From Nepenthes gracilis (taxonomy: Eukaryota; Streptophyta; Magnoliopsida; Caryophyllales; Nepenthaceae): 64,000 nt of DNA. Under the pieces are notes generated by a model. It was not told the origin of the DNA and did no database searches. It was given only the letters and a program-made list of their open reading frames with translations. Shown piece after piece: positions 42,230 through 55,072 of the stretch (positions within the stretch are counted from its first letter, which is position 1; the number at the start of each line of letters is the position of its first letter). The stretch is taken from the NCBI GenBank assembly GCA_033239525.1, contig BSYO01000010.1, forward strand, positions 12,648,089-12,712,088, given 5' to 3'. A program made the translations under genes and the position numbers.

Positions 42230-45200
42230 TGTACAAGTTTATTGATAATATTTCTTAAGGTGAGCGGTATTTCATGTCCGCGGGACAAGCCTTCCTCCCA
42301 GGTGCGTAGCTTGTACGCCCCGTTTAGGAGGATGGCTGAGACCAAGAACGGCCCCTTTCAATTTGGGGAGAGCTTATTCCGACCGATATTTTTACCGGTG
42401 GTCTCAATGCATCTCAGAACTAAGTATCCTATTTCGAACTAGCGTGCCTTCACCTTCTTATTGTAATACTGAGCGACCCTCTTCTGGTAAGCTGCTATCT
42501 GCAGTCTTGCTGCGTCTCGGACTTCCTCAAGGAAGCCAAGGTTCACCCGGAGTTTCTGTACATTATTGAGTGGATCGAAACTTTTCACTCGGAGGCTTGG
42601 CAGCCCAATTTTCACTAGGATAACTACCTCAACCCCCTAAATAGGCCGAAAGGAGTTTCTCATGTTGGCTCCCTCGAAGTTGTCCTGTATGACCAAAGTA
42701 CTGACGGCAACTAGCATCCCAGGATCCCCTAGCGTACTCCAGCTTTATTTTCAGTCTGTGCAGTATCCTGCAGTTCATGACCTCCACTTGACCGTTGTAT
42801 TACGGGTATGTGACTGACGTATGTACCGGTCTTATCCTTAGGTTAGTGCAATAAGACCGGTGCAATATTTGGTGAATCTCTTTCCAGTGAATTGGGTCTT
42901 ATTATGAGCCACAATGCATTCTGGGATCTCGAACTTGCACACAATATTCTGTTGGACAAAATTTGTTGCATTCCCCTTGGCTATGCATGCAAATGGCGAG
43001 GCTTTAACCCACTTCGTAAAGTAATCAATTCCGACAATTAAGAACTTTCTTTATTCGGATGCTACTGGCAGCGACATAAGTATGTCCGGCCCTATTGCGC
43101 GAAAGGTCAAGGCGATTGTAGAGCTCTAAGTTCTGTATGCGGCTCATGGGAAAGATTGCTGTGGACTTAGCAGTTCTCGTATTTTCGTACGAAGTCCATG
43201 GTGTAGTACTTCATGGTTGGCCAATAGTATACTTACTTCATTAGCTTGAATGCTAGGTTCTTTCTCCCAATGTGGGATTCATAAATCCCGAGGTGCACCT
43301 TTCCAAGAGCGTAATCAGCCTTTTTTGGAGTTAGATACATCAGGTAAGGGGTAGAGAATCCTCGGTAATACAATCGGCCATCCATGTTAGTATATCACCC
43401 TACTGTCTTCTTCACCTTCTTGGCTTCATTTGCGTCTTCAGACAATGTCCCATTAGACAAGTACCGTAGATAGGAGGTCATCCAATTGTTAGCCTCGGAT
43501 ATCTGCATCACTTCTATTTCAAAATCTTTCACACTGGGTTTGTTGAGGACCTCGCACATTCCTCGGGCATATTGCTATGGGTCTCCTGAGGCTACTACTT
43601 TTGCAAGCTTGTCGGCCTTTGCATTCTCTTCTCGCTGGATGTGGACTATACTTTCTCAAAGGTTAACATGAGTTCTCGGACCTTTGAGAGGTACTTGGAT
43701 AATAGTGGGTTGTTTGCTTCGAAATTTCCTTAGACTTGGTTGACAACTAACTCAGAGTCATTGTGAACAATCAAATCCTTGGCCGAGCACTCCTTTGCTA
43801 ACCGAAGTTCAACAAGTAAGGACTCGTACTCCGTGGAGTTGTTGGTCGTTGGAAATCCAAGCATCATCGAATACTTTATCTCCGACCCTTGAGGCGTCCT
43901 CAGCACAATACCAGCTCCACAACTATCCTTCATTGACGAGCCGTCTACATGCAGAGTCCAGATTGTTGGACTATGTGGTTCTCCGGCATCATAAGTGTCT
44001 AAGGAGTCCTGAGTTGGGGTTATAGTTTTGAGAATAAAGTCCACCAAGGCTTGACCTTTTAAAGTAGGTCTCGAATGAAACTCTATATCAAACTCACCCA
44101 ACTCAATGACCCACTTGACCAACCTTTTCGACGCTTCTGGCTTCTACAAAATCACTCTCAATGGCAGGTCAGTGAAGACGATTACTGTATATGCTTTGAA
44201 GTATGGTCTCAATTTTCAAGTAGAATACATGAGCGCCAGAACCATCTTTTCTACGTGAGAATACCTTGTCTCAGCATCAGCCAAGATCTTGCTAATATAG
44301 TACACAGGCCATTATCTATCGTTTTACTGACTTATCAAAGCTAAGTTTAAGGCTTTATTAGACACTACAAGGTACAAGTACCACTCCTTGCCTGTTTGGA
44401 AAAAAAGTAAGCGAGGGGGGTTCGAGAGGTACCCTTTGAGTCCTCAGAAGGCTTCTTCGCAGTCGGTTGTTCATTAGAAACCGTTAGTCTTCGTTGCTCT
44501 CAGGGCCTTGAAAAATGGTAAGTACTTCTCGGCCAACTTGATTAAAAAGCGTGACAACACTGCTAGCCTTCCAGTAAACTTTTGGACTTCCTTCACGGTT
44601 TGAGGAAATTTCATATCAAGGATGGCCTTGATCTTTTCTGGATTTGCTTCAATCCCTCGGCATGAAACAATGTAACCTAAGAACTTCCCAGACGTCACTC
44701 CAAATATACACTTGGTTGGGTTGAACTTCATCTGATATGCTCTTACAACGTTGAAGGTCTTATCTAGATTTTGGATGTGGTGGTCAGTTACTTTGCTTTT
44801 GACGAGCATATCGTCCATGTAGACCTCCACATTCCTTTCGATCTGGCCTTCAAACATTTTATTTATGAGTCTCTGATAAGTCGCACAAATATTATTGAGG
44901 TCGAGGGATATGACTTTGTAAAAGCATGTCCCTTGGTCCATCTTGAATGATGTATACTCCTCGTCTTTAAGACTTATCCTTATTTGGTTGTAGCCTGAAT
45001 ACACATCCATAAAATTTAACAGCTCATGGTTGGATGTCGAGTATACAAGTCAATCGATCCTCAGCAGGGGAAAGATATCTTTTAGGCATGCCTTATTGAC
45101 ATCTGTGAAGTCTACGTACATCCTTCACTTTTCGTTATTCTTTTTTACCATCACAACGTTAAACAGTAAATTTGGATAATGACTTCTCTTATGAATCCCG

Positions 45201-46160
45201 CGTCCAGGAGCTTCCTTATCTCTTCCCAGATAGCCACTAGTATTTCCACTAAATCGTTTCTTCTTTTTTGCCCGATGGACTTATGATTCGGACTTAGGCT
45301 CAATTTGTGGAATATTACTCCAATCGGTATCCCTAGCATGTTACTTGGTGTCTAGGCAAAGACATCTAAATTTTTTTGTAAGAAGCTGATGAGTTGGTTT
45401 CGGAAAGGCTATTTCAATGAACTTCCTATCTAAATGGTCTTCTCAGGATTTCTCGAATCCAAAGGGACTCAGTCGATTGCGTCTCCAGACTTGACCTGCT
45501 ACAATGTCGTTTCATCACGGAAGTCCAAATCTTCAATGGGTTGAGGAAGTGGTGTCTGTGTGACTTAGGATAGATAGCATGTCAATCCGGCGACTTGATC
45601 TCCGAGGACTTCCCTAATCCCACACGGCGTGGAGAACTTCATTTTTAAATGTAGGATTGAGGTCACGGCTTCGAAGGCGGTTAGGTAAGGTCATCCGAGG
45701 ATAGTATTGTAGACTAACGGAAGGTTTACTGCCAAGAAGGAAAGGGTCTTGGTTGCTATCCTCGGATAGGTCCCTAGCGTGACCTCAAGCTAGATGACTC
45801 CCTGTACCAGTACTGACTTATTGTCCACTTCGTAAATGGGTCCTTCAATTGCTGTCGATTGACTTTTCTTGAGTCCTAATTTAAAAAAAGTATCAAGGTA
45901 AATCAAATTTCTCAAATTTTCATTATCAATAAACACTTGTTTTATCTGATAGTCTAAAACTTCGTCCGAAACGAGCGCGATTATAACCAAAGGGCCAAAA
46001 TGGGAGAATGTTACATGGGCCATGTCTTCGTTATAAAAACTAATGACCTTATTCATAGATTCTCCCCTAGGTTTCTTCTTCTTTACTATAGGATCCTCCC
46101 GAGTGCCTCTTTTGATTGGGCGAGTCGATATCATATTCATGACTCCCACGGCCACCCTAT
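42230..46160 (-). pseudogene. Tat-2 pol: protease, RT, RNase H, archaeal-type RNase H, integrase
   Basis: Protease is at 46155-45790. Its catalytic region reads FIDNENL where Tat-1 has FIDNGSS, so the glycine essential to retropepsins is lost. RT is at 45339-44474 (MDVYSGYNQIRI, YMDDMLVKS intact, FTGRLAVLSRFL). RNase H is at about 44470-44130, badly broken. The second, archaeal-type RNase H is at 44122-43730 and is the longest clean piece (HVDGSSMKDSCGAGIVL, NNSTEYESLLVELRLAKE, VHNDSELVVNQV), retaining the acidic residues expected for metal binding. Integrase relics run from about 43700 to 42230 and end with the tail region also seen in Tat-1. Stops separate most pieces. Confidence 0.85.
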
Positions 46161-46203
46161 TCCTTGGTGGGTTAGCCCCACCATCCCTTGCTTTTTCGAA
46201 AAC

Positions 46204-47715
46204 TTATCCGGGTCTTTGTAGAAAGCGGTTGAGGTGACATTTCCTAATAAGCTCCTCAATCTCCTTCTCTAGTGTCCTACAGTAATTAGTACCGTGCCCT
46301 CCACAGTGATGGTAGTGACAGTATTTAGACTGATCACCACCTTTTGGATTCTTTAATGCCTTGGACCACTTTAAAAATTTTTTATCTTTGATCTGCATTA
46401 GGATGTTGGTATGCGAGTCGTTCAAGGAAGTCAGGTTTAAGGATTTGTACTCCCTACAAACATTTTGCTCAGACTTGTGCTGCTTCTTGGGCACTCAGGA
46501 GCCTTGACGGTCCTCATTCTTCCTTTTTCCTTTCGCTGGCCTCGGGGGAAAGCTCTTGACTTGAGCGAGCCTCTTCGCGCCATTGGCTTTTTTGGCTACT
46601 ACGTACGCTCGAGCGACAACCTTAGCCTCGGTGAAGGTTTAGGGTCTTTTGTGGATAAGGTGCTTTAAAAAAACTCCTCCTTCTAGCGCCAACAGGAAAG
46701 CATTCAGCTTTAACCCGTTCGCCATTTTGGGATCCGTTCTGACCTCCGTGATGAATCAGCCCAAAAACCCTCTCAAACCCTCCCTGGCTCCTTGCTTCAC
46801 ACGAGTAAGGTGTCAGGATTGCTTCTCAATCCTCCTACTAGAGGCAAATTGCGAAAGAAAACTACCTGCCAACTCGCTAAATGATCATATAGAATTTGCT
46901 GGCAATCCATAACACTACATTGTTGCATCCCCCTTGAACGTCAATGGGAAGCACTGACACATTACCATCTCATCCAAACCTTGTAGGTTCAGATATTTGT
47001 GGAAGTGGTCCAAATGATCCTTGGGGTCAGTGCTTCTATCGTACACGTCAAGGTTTGGCATCTTAAAGTTCGAGGAGAGTGGCCTTGTCCAGATCTCCAT
47101 TGTAAGCGAAGCCTGACCCAGGTCTACGGCCCCTCAATTGTTTCCACCGAAAACTCGCTGGAAGACCATCTCCGGCTTTTCCTCCACATGGGGTGGAGTC
47201 GTCATCTTCTTTTCGTTGAGATAATTCCTCAACTCGTAAGGGTCTTGCGCAGCTTGCTGCCCTGGATGGCTCCTAATCCTCGGAGGGACTTCTTTGCGAC
47301 AGGTTGCATCCTAAACGATGTTCTCCTGACTGTTGTGAACACAATGAGGGTTTCGCCTCTTTGGGCTTTCCTCCTGTATCTAAGGACCTAAGTGCCCTTG
47401 AAGCCGCGATGGACTCTGCTGCTTGAGGCAACCTGGGTCTCAGGGATGAGCGGCTTATTTGGAAGGGTGTTTCTTTCCCTTTCCATTCTTCGAGGACGTC
47501 GTGGTTTGAGAGGCCTTTGATGGCCCCTCATTCAGTCACGCGTCCATTTTTGAACAAAGGATCTGGACGGCCTTGGACATGTTGTCCATTTTTAATGCCA
47601 ACGCCCGTACACAAGGATCAGGGTAATCCTCTATTCTAACGTAGGGAGTAGGGCTGTTGCCGCATGAGCTCGTTTCTATAACAAGTGCATTGGTTTGTCC
47701 TCTTCTATTCGCCAT
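46204..47715 (-). pseudogene. Tat-2 gag
   Basis: The likely start is ATG 47715 (MANRRGQTNALVIETSS), 47 bp inside the PBS. The conserved gag block FKMPNLDVYDRSTDPKDHLD lies at about 47065-47005. The zinc-knuckle region at 46494-46204 reads YCHYHHCGGHGTNYCRTLEKEIEELI, where the final cysteine lost in Tat-1 is kept. Frame changes and stops break the sequence between blocks. Confidence 0.8.
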
Positions 47716-47761
47716 TTTTTCTGTTCCTTGGAAGAATGTGTTGGGCTTACTTTTTATCAGG

Positions 47762-47781
47762 TTCTCACAGACGGTACCAAA
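47762..47781 (-). other. Tat-2 primer binding site
   Basis: The minus strand reads TTTGGTACCGTCTGTGAGAA immediately after the 5' LTR end (GGACGCAACA). This is two or three changes from the standard gypsy PBS. Confidence 0.82.
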
Positions 47782-48552
47782 TGTTGCGTCCTCAGATCCT
47801 AACTCTGATAGGGATGAGGATCTGATAACAACATCGAATAGTATATACACGAAAGGGAAAGAGAGAGAGAGTATGACACATAAGATTTTTACACGAAAAG
47901 CCCTTTGTTGAATGAGAGGGAAAAAACCACGAGATTTTGGTCTGAAAACTACTCCCACTATGTGTGAGTATAATTACAAGAGGTTGAGGATTAAAGTGTA
48001 TGAAAACTCTTAGGAGTTACTCTTACAACACAATCCCTCTTTTTCTCTCTCTAAATACAGTGTGATTTTTTTACTCTTTCTCTCTCTTAGTGAGTAAATA
48101 CAAGAGTTCAGGGTTTCAAATTTTTGATCCTTTGATAGGTACAAAGTGAATGCTTATATAATAATTAAAATCCTCTCCATGGAGCTGCTACGTGGGGGTT
48201 GGCGTGTGCAGAAAGTTTTACTACCAACTCTGCAAATCTACTTTGCCGTATCAGAAAGATTGCAAACACGCGGACTTGGTGGCGTCACGCTTGCAGAAAC
48301 GGCACCTACTCTACAAGTCATCATTTTCTGTGCGGGTTGTGTGTTGCATGATGTGCGTGCCTTTAAGGACGTCATCCCTGAGCTGGCATCCTCATCCTGA
48401 GCGTCCTTCCTGTGACACGTCCCTGGACCCTTGGTCCTTCTCAGCCATATTAGCCTTTTGGGCCGCGGGGCTTTTTGAGCCATTCAGGAATTTGGACCCA
48501 TTTTTAAGAAAACGGGTTTTATTCTTGGACATTGGGTATCTACTACCAATCA
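47782..48552 (-). repeat. Tat-2 5' LTR
   Basis: The + strand runs from TGTTGCGTCCTCAGATCC to CTACCAATCA (771 bp). A TATA box, TATATAAG, lies on the minus strand at 48153-48160, with U3 to its right. The equivalent box in the 3' LTR has decayed to CTAAATAAG. Confidence 0.88.
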
Positions 48553-50040
48553 GATACTAATTTAAATATTAAAGATATTTTTCTATGAACAATACTAGAA
48601 CCCCGTTTACTTTGTTATTTGTCGAGTGTAATGCCAGAGTTGTAACATTTGGATTTAAATCCCACATTAAGTAGTCATTGCTAGGGATGAATTTCTATTT
48701 AAATACGTATCAAGTAATAATTTAAATATATCCAAAGGCAAATGACTTTTCTTCACATAACTGAAATATGTTTTATACTTTTTTTTTCTCTAATCTGTGG
48801 AGTTTTGGAAAGGAGAATGAGCCACATCGTGGGTAAAAGGCAATACAATAGCACGAGGATTAGATGATACAATTGCTGGTTAAAGCAATAGCAAGAGGAG
48901 TAGCCATGGAGTTACTTGGGACACAAATTGTTAACAAGTAGTTCTGCCGCTTATTTTTCCTATACCTTAAATTCATCTTATTTACTTATTTATTTTAAAA
49001 TTAAACTTATATTAATCAATCTATAAATTTGCCATTATATTTATAAAAGTTATATGTAATTTTTTATTTTACTTTTAGAAAAAAAACGTTATTTTTAGCA
49101 TGAATAAAAATTTATTTTCATAAAACAAAAGTTGATTAAAAAAAGGTCATGTCATCTTACCAGGAATTAAGGTAGTGAATCGGCCAAATATAGTAACGGT
49201 GATGCTGGAAAAGGGGCAACCACTTCAACAAGTCATGGCAGGGAATTGGGGTAGGGACAAGATGATGATTGAGAGTCACAGGGTTTTTTTTGTTTTTATT
49301 CTCATTAGTGTTATCGACTCTTTGAATGTGATTGTGATAAAAATGAAGGCCATTTATCCGGGTGGAGAACACTGGTCAAAGAAAAGAAGGTAAAAATGAA
49401 AAAGAAGATCATCTTAGGTCGTAGTTGTTCAAGACACATATGATTCTGATCTTCTTCTTACATTAGGGGTAGAATTAGATGCCCGAGAGTGGATAATTTA
49501 AAGTTTGATATGAATCAAAAATATCTCAGAGGACAAAGTTGCGATATAGGGATGATACGGATATACATATTTGATAAGGTTATTCAGATTTTGGCTGATT
49601 TGAGACATCTAATGGATATGAGAACGAATATAATCTCATGAGGAATATCAGATTTAAGAAGTTAGAGGATTTTTAATGGAGGTGGAGTTTTAAAGGTAGT
49701 TAAAAGATTCAAAACTATGTTAATGAGATAAATGATTGAAAACCTGTACATGCTAATAGTTGGAGAATATATCAAAACCTAAAAATCCAAGATGGGTGGA
49801 GAACAATCATCCCAGTTGAAGAATAAACCTGTTACATTTACCATGAGCAGTCCTAATTTCTTTAGTCGGGGTCATGGTGCAGCACTAAAAGGGATGTTAT
49901 CACATCATATTGGATAGAAGAGGTAATGCTGCATTTGCTACTATGAAGGGAATATGCCATACCATGTCCAAGTACAGCGGGTGACATTGGTTCAAGCATG
50001 ACAAAAAGTTGAATAGTTGGTGATACTATGCCTAAGTTGT
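48553..50040. other. Unassigned AT-rich spacer
   Basis: No gene or retroelement domain was recognised. A 72-codon + frame (49175-49393) has no similarity that I can name. From about 49860 the composition shifts towards that of the antisense-gene fragment that follows. Confidence 0.4.
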
Positions 50041-50049
50041 AACTCTTAT

Positions 50050-51200
50050 TTTGCCAATCGTTGGAAGGACAGTCTTAAGAAACCTTATTGGATGGCATCT
50101 CCCCTTTGGGCCTCTTTTGCAAACTCTTAAGCTTGTACTGAGCCAAATGCGATTGTTCTAGAAAGGGTTTATCATGAGCTGGACTCGATTCAATCGTGCA
50201 TGGCGGAGTGGAAGGGCCTTCCAACCAATGGAGGGAGCTCTTGTCAAAGCTGGTAACGCCAATTGATCATAAGGGCGGCCATTTCTTACTACCACGTGCT
50301 CTTTCCAAGGGGAAGGTGAGAGCCTCTACTGCTTCTGTCAAGACCACTCCCTCCGCTGCTAGAGGCCACTGAGCTATGCCATTGACGAGCCTATTGTGGA
50401 GGTGGAAGAGGTCAAGGAGCCTCTCTAACAGAGGAGCATAGTTGAGTCTCTTCCATTGAACCTTTTGCTGAGGGTGCAAGCATGACCTGATGGAGGCCTC
50501 GGGAGTTGCTACAACCGAGGTAGTTACAGCCAGCAATGCTGTCGCTATTTTCAGATAACGTATTTTACCGTCTAACCAACTAACTCTTATTCATTAAATT
50601 ATCAAAATTTTTGTTCTTGCTCTGATCCATAAGGTGATCAAAAGACTAAAGAAACAAGGATGGTGGACATTTTCGATCCTTCCGGATCCACATCCATCTT
50701 TTCTTCAGGACTAGAGCAGCTTGCCTCATTGGAATCAAGGTAATCTTTTCTCCCTGTGGCATTTGTTCCTTTAATCAGGCCTTCAAATTTGATGCCTTTT
50801 TTCATCTCTTCTAGGTTGCCAAGCTAGCTCACCAGAGTGTTGCCATTGAGTTTCTATGCTTCTGTCTGGAGTTCAATGAGCGGCAAGCAAAGTCACTTAG
50901 GCTTTGGGGTTTTGAGGGGGAGGTCCTCCAATTGAGGGGGAGGTCATCTCCATGTTGACGCATCACTCAGCCTTGGAGGATTAGCATTCCTAGGGCTTTC
51001 AAGATTGTCGGGATCTGGCCTGATAGCTTCTTTGGCCTTCTCATTAGGATTTCTACAACCTGCCATTGTCGGGGCTTCTAGTTTGACTCCAAGTCACAAG
51101 GAGAAGTCATGTTTGGAGGAGTTTCCATCAAACTGTCACTTTTCCCTAAGTCTTTTATATTCATGTATATAATTTTTTTGTACAATGAATAGACTAGTAT
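50050..51200 (+). pseudogene. Fragment of a fourth Tat antisense gene (aORF-4)
   Basis: The segment resembles the second half of aORF-1, -2 and -3. A broken, proline/serine/threonine-rich middle (LPRALSKGKVRASTASVKTT at about 50280-50340) is followed by a 75-bp intron with AATCAAG|GTAATC at 50740 and CTCTTCTAG at 50814. Then comes a short helical stretch and a tail (GIWPDSFFGLL) like the WxxP-F endings of the other copies. TTTGTACAATGAATAG-type 3' sequence follows at about 51180. No pol or LTR is attached, so it is a truncated element. Assignment rests on layout more than on sequence identity. Confidence 0.4.
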
Positions 51201-51299
51201 TCATTTCACCTCCTTAATATTAAGGCCATTTCTATCCCAAATCAGTTGTGAGTCGTTTGTCTTCTTTTGCATGCCTCATGTCATCCTGTTTTTCTACCA

Positions 51300-52060
51300 T
51301 TAATTGGATTGTCTTTCATAGATCTATTCTTTTGGCCACCCATGATGTGACCACTCAGTGTCCCTATAAGTTATTTGCGTAGGGAGTGCTGGTCCAGCTT
51401 CCCAAAAAATAGGACATCTCCGAGCTTGGTGTGTTGGTTTTTCAAACGTGTTGACCTATGGCCTTACGTCGATGATTTGACGGCCAATATTTGTGGGTTG
51501 AGGGTGCAACTGTCAATTAAGGACATGCCCTTTGGTACCTGTGGGCCATAAATAAAGGCCACACCTTTGCATTTGTTTCAATTCCACTTCTCACCATCCA
51601 GAAAATTTTTGTGGCTATGTGACGGTGGGTTCTTCCATGGTTGGCTCCTTTAACGAGCCTCTTGAAGTTTCCTTGCTAGCGATGCTTGCATTAGTTATAG
51701 CCACTATTGATGTGGATGTGATGGTGCCTTATGATTTCTTTTAGTAGACATCTGCATCTCTTACTTTAGGATTTCAGCTCCTTCTAATACCAATACATCA
51801 TTTCCCATTGAGTCTTTCTTCGCCTTTGAGCCTTAAGAGTCTAAAAGTATTTGTTTACGTGCCTACTTTTTTTAGCAGTGGTTATAGGTGTGAGATGCTT
51901 AGCTTCTGCTACCCTACCTCATCAAAGGTGTTAGGCCCCCAATCTTTGGACCATCGATTTCCACTCTACGGTTGATGCGCCTTTTGGTGTCCCTGGGATG
52001 CTTTTTCCCTTCCCCTTCTTCTTCTCTTGGACATTTTAGCATCTTGTAGTAATTGATAAT
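51300..52060 (+). other. Possible start region of a further antisense gene copy, degraded
   Basis: CATAAATAAAGG at 51547 lies about 90 bp before ATG 51637 (MVGSFNEPLEVSLLAMLAL, open for 35 codons). The layout matches the TATA-to-ATG spacing of aORF-1 to -3 and the same TGACGGC-type text lies upstream. Stops follow and I found no Transposase_28-like block, so the assignment is weak. Confidence 0.25.
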
Positions 52061-52099
52061 ATTTCTCTTGTAAAGCTTGCAGATATTTACAAATTAATA

Positions 52100-53159
52100 A
52101 GAATATATTTTTTATATTTTCTATTTCTTCACCCTTTTTTTTTTCATCTTACTTCCGCATTTGCCATACTCTTTTTAGTAGGGGTAGCACTTGATCCGAC
52201 AAAATCCCGTGCCGATGAGACCCCTAGCTAGGGTATCTTTGGTAGTGTGGGTGTGCCACTGGTCACTTTTTCATCCACATTCTATAAGTTTTTGTTGTGC
52301 TATACATTTGTGGGGGTATTTTACCTACTTTAATGAGATATTTGATTTAGTATTCATAAGACACCTTAGTCATTTTACTAAGTGATTGACTAGGTATGAA
52401 TGAAGTATTCTGATTGACCGACTTCAATCGATGCAAATTTATGTATACAAGTGTATAAGAGTTTAGTGCAATTTTATCAAATAAGTCGATATTGCATCCA
52501 TATAGAATTGTGTTCTAATACTAAAAATTTAGAAAATAACTTAAAAATTACGGGATTTTGATTTTAAAACTCCAAAAAAATATTAAACCAAAAGATTTGA
52601 TTTTGTAGTGTTTTAAATAAACTAACAAAAAAAAAATTAAACGCTCTAATATAAATAAAGCCAAAACAATAAATCATGAAGAAAAATAAAGTCTTACTAC
52701 TCCCAACACAGTAAGGTTCATTTAACAAAGTAAATAACGTGTGACACATAAAATAAGACTGATAGACCACCGCTACAACCAACTTTTAGCTAGCACAAAC
52801 AAGGAAAAATGTGATGTTAATTAATGCAAAATAAAAAAAAAAAATTAAAGATTAGGCAGAATTAAAAACTAAAATTTGGCATCCATTCATATTCATTGTC
52901 AGCTTGATTTCGTTTCTGATTCAGTTTGTTTCTCTTTAAATATCCTTGCAAAAGCAAATATGTTGGCTAGTCTTTGTTAGTATGTTCCTTAGCACATTTT
53001 CAAGCTTTGTTCCATTTACACGCTTTAAATCATTGCGCAAGTGAACTAAGTGAAATTATATAGAAATAATTATAAATTACCGTGGGTAAATCTGTTTCTA
53101 GGTACCCATCATACACTTTACCTATTTATTGCTAGTCTCTTAGAAATGCAAAAAAAAAA

Positions 53160-53201
<42 letters not shown>

Positions 53202-53480
53202 GAACATTGAATAGACTCTCAAATGAATAACAGTATCAAAGTTTAATTTGGATATCACGTTTTCACTATAGTAAGGTATTGATCTGTGTATTATCACAAT
53301 AAATGGATAAAGATATGACAAATATATATGACAATGTTTATTTTTCTCAAAATAAAATCATAAAATGTTATAAAATAGAAAAAAGAAGAGTCAATATACA
53401 AATCTAATAGTTCAAAGTTCTTTTTCACTCAAACACTAGCTTTTAAGCCATTTTGTAAGGACCTAACAAAATTTTGAGTG
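52100..53480. other. AT-rich spacer with CT/TA microsatellite
   Basis: No gene was recognised. A composite microsatellite, (CT)9 then (AT)11 or so, lies at about 53161-53203. Confidence 0.6.
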
Positions 53481-54451
53481 TTTGACCGAAAGCCAGTCCG
53501 ATCCTTGTTATTTTGAATTTGGATCATGCATACCACAATTAACAAATAAGATACCAAAGAAAGACGGGACTCACTTTCCGATATATCTTTTGATACTCAA
53601 GTCAGTAATCTTTCCATTAGGTAGAGAAAGATAGGAGAAGCAATATGTGTAGATGCACGGGTGTATGGGGATTGAGTGTAGGTGGAGAATCGGACTCTGT
53701 TTGGTACGGTCGAAGGAGTAAGTGGCTTTGAGATAATGTACTCGTAGAGGGAGTGACTTTCTGGGGATGCACTGTAGAGAGAGTGACTTTTTGGGATGCG
53801 CTCGTAAAGGGAGTGGCATACACAAAGAGAGATGTGTACTCATCGGGAAGTGGCTTTCTCATTCACCTGAGCATTCTTTCTTCAGTTGGAGGTCGATCGA
53901 GAAGCATTAATCCTAGAGAATGTCGATCGAAGAGAAGGATTAGGATTCCAAGGAAGGATCCCCTCTCCTATGGAGGAGAGGTGTATTTATAGAGTGAGTC
54001 CCAGTTTAGTCGTCTCTAGGTGTTACAGTTCTCTCATGGTAAGTGGCCGGCACTGTGGCTCTACTGTTGTTGGTGGAAAATGCTACAACACTGCCATTCT
54101 GAGGGAGCCTCCCACGTGCTTCTACAATTGGCCCTCTGAACCACCGTAATTCTTAGGGCGATAAATTGGGGGTTGCTGCCTACGGTCCCTACTCTTTCAA
54201 TCGTGAGGGGACCATGTGGTGACAATGGCTGTTTGGCCTTATCTGTTGAGCTAGGGCTGCTAAGCTGGGTTGCTAACTAGCCCTAATTGTCTATGTATTG
54301 TTGGGCCACTTTGGGTCAAGTCGCCTGGGCCTTCCACCAAGCCTATTGGACCTTGAGTTGAGAGAACATTTTGTTGGGCTTCAATCTCTTGGGCCTTTCT
54401 TCCTTTAGTGGACTAAATTTCTGGGTTAGCCTATGGATTTCTATTCCCATA
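53480..54451 (-). repeat. Tat-3 3' LTR
   Basis: The right edge is set by the PPT and reads CCCATA, one base short of the CCCATCA of Tat-2. The left edge is estimated at TGTTTGACCG (53479) from weak similarity to the Tat-2 LTR end. A TATA box, TATAAATA, lies on the minus strand at 53984-53991. Inside are repeats of GGGAGTGACTTT-TGGGATGC-CTCGTA at about 53735-53815. Confidence 0.55.
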
Positions 54452-54464
54452 CTAGCCCCCCATG
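54452..54464 (-). other. Tat-3 polypurine tract
   Basis: The minus strand reads CATGGGGGGCTAG next to the LTR, 12 of 13 bases identical to the Tat-2 tract. Confidence 0.75.
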
Positions 54465-54983
54465 TTGGGAGGTTTGAATTCTCAACCTCAGGCATATTCA
54501 TGATAGAACACTAGCTGTGCAAATTTTCACACATGCTCCAATATTTTCATTTGTTTTGAATAGTTAAAACGTGTGAATGTTGTTTTTTGCTGTGTAATTT
54601 TTGACAATCTGACAACTCGGATCACTGACAACTCGATCTTCTGACAATTCGACATATAATGATTTATCCCAAATGCTCGATTGGGATGTGAATTGATCAA
54701 ATCAGCCTTGAGCCTATGAAGGTTGTGCATCATTAGTCTACCATCTTAGCAAATGGCGTGTCAGGATATCATTACCTGCGCTGCGCTACTAACTCGCCAA
54801 TCTAGGCGCTTGGGCCGCCAATTGTCTGCGGGTTGCATAGGGAGGTGTAGATTAGTTATCATAACTAGCTTAGCGAACTGAAGTGTTGCAGTACTTTGCG
54901 GTTCGAGCATGTGTCATGGTTACTATTGAGACGCACCTCTTCGATTCCTCTTGTGACGCCGTTTTGAGGTCGAGGCTTTGGCT

Positions 54984-54990
54984 ATTTAAG
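54984..54990 (+). promoter_or_regulatory. TATA-like box of aORF-3
   Basis: ATTTAAG in the context GGCTATTTAAGCA lies 89 bp before ATG 55073. It matches the placement of similar boxes in aORF-1 (568) and aORF-2 (39453). Confidence 0.45.
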
Positions 54991-55072
54991 CACTAACCCC
55001 CAGTCATTCCTTCACTTCTTCATCCCTTGAATCCCTCTACCTTAGTTTCTCCTTCTCTTTTCTCTTGCTTTC

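Larger units (their letters stand above)
37987..48552 (-). mobile_element. Tat-2: Ty3/gypsy (Tat-type) retrotransposon with both LTRs
   Basis: The 10.6-kb element has 3' LTR 37987-38777, PPT, antisense gene, 40-bp array, pol, gag, PBS and 5' LTR 47782-48552. The LTRs pair clearly at both ends (TGTT...CTCGGATCC / CTCAGATCC, and ...CCCATCA / ...CCAATCA) but are visibly more diverged than the Copia-1 LTRs. I could not find a matching 5-bp target duplication (TATTA on the left, GATAC on the right), so the ends may have mutated or rearranged. All frames are broken. Confidence 0.92.

Noticed and set aside
37982..48557. Target-site duplication for Tat-2
   Set aside because: TATTA on the left and GATAC on the right do not match; I could not shift the edges to give a convincing pair.
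53571..54149. Several overlapping frames of 79-90 codons
   Set aside because: They lie within the Tat-3 LTR, on both strands, without domains.
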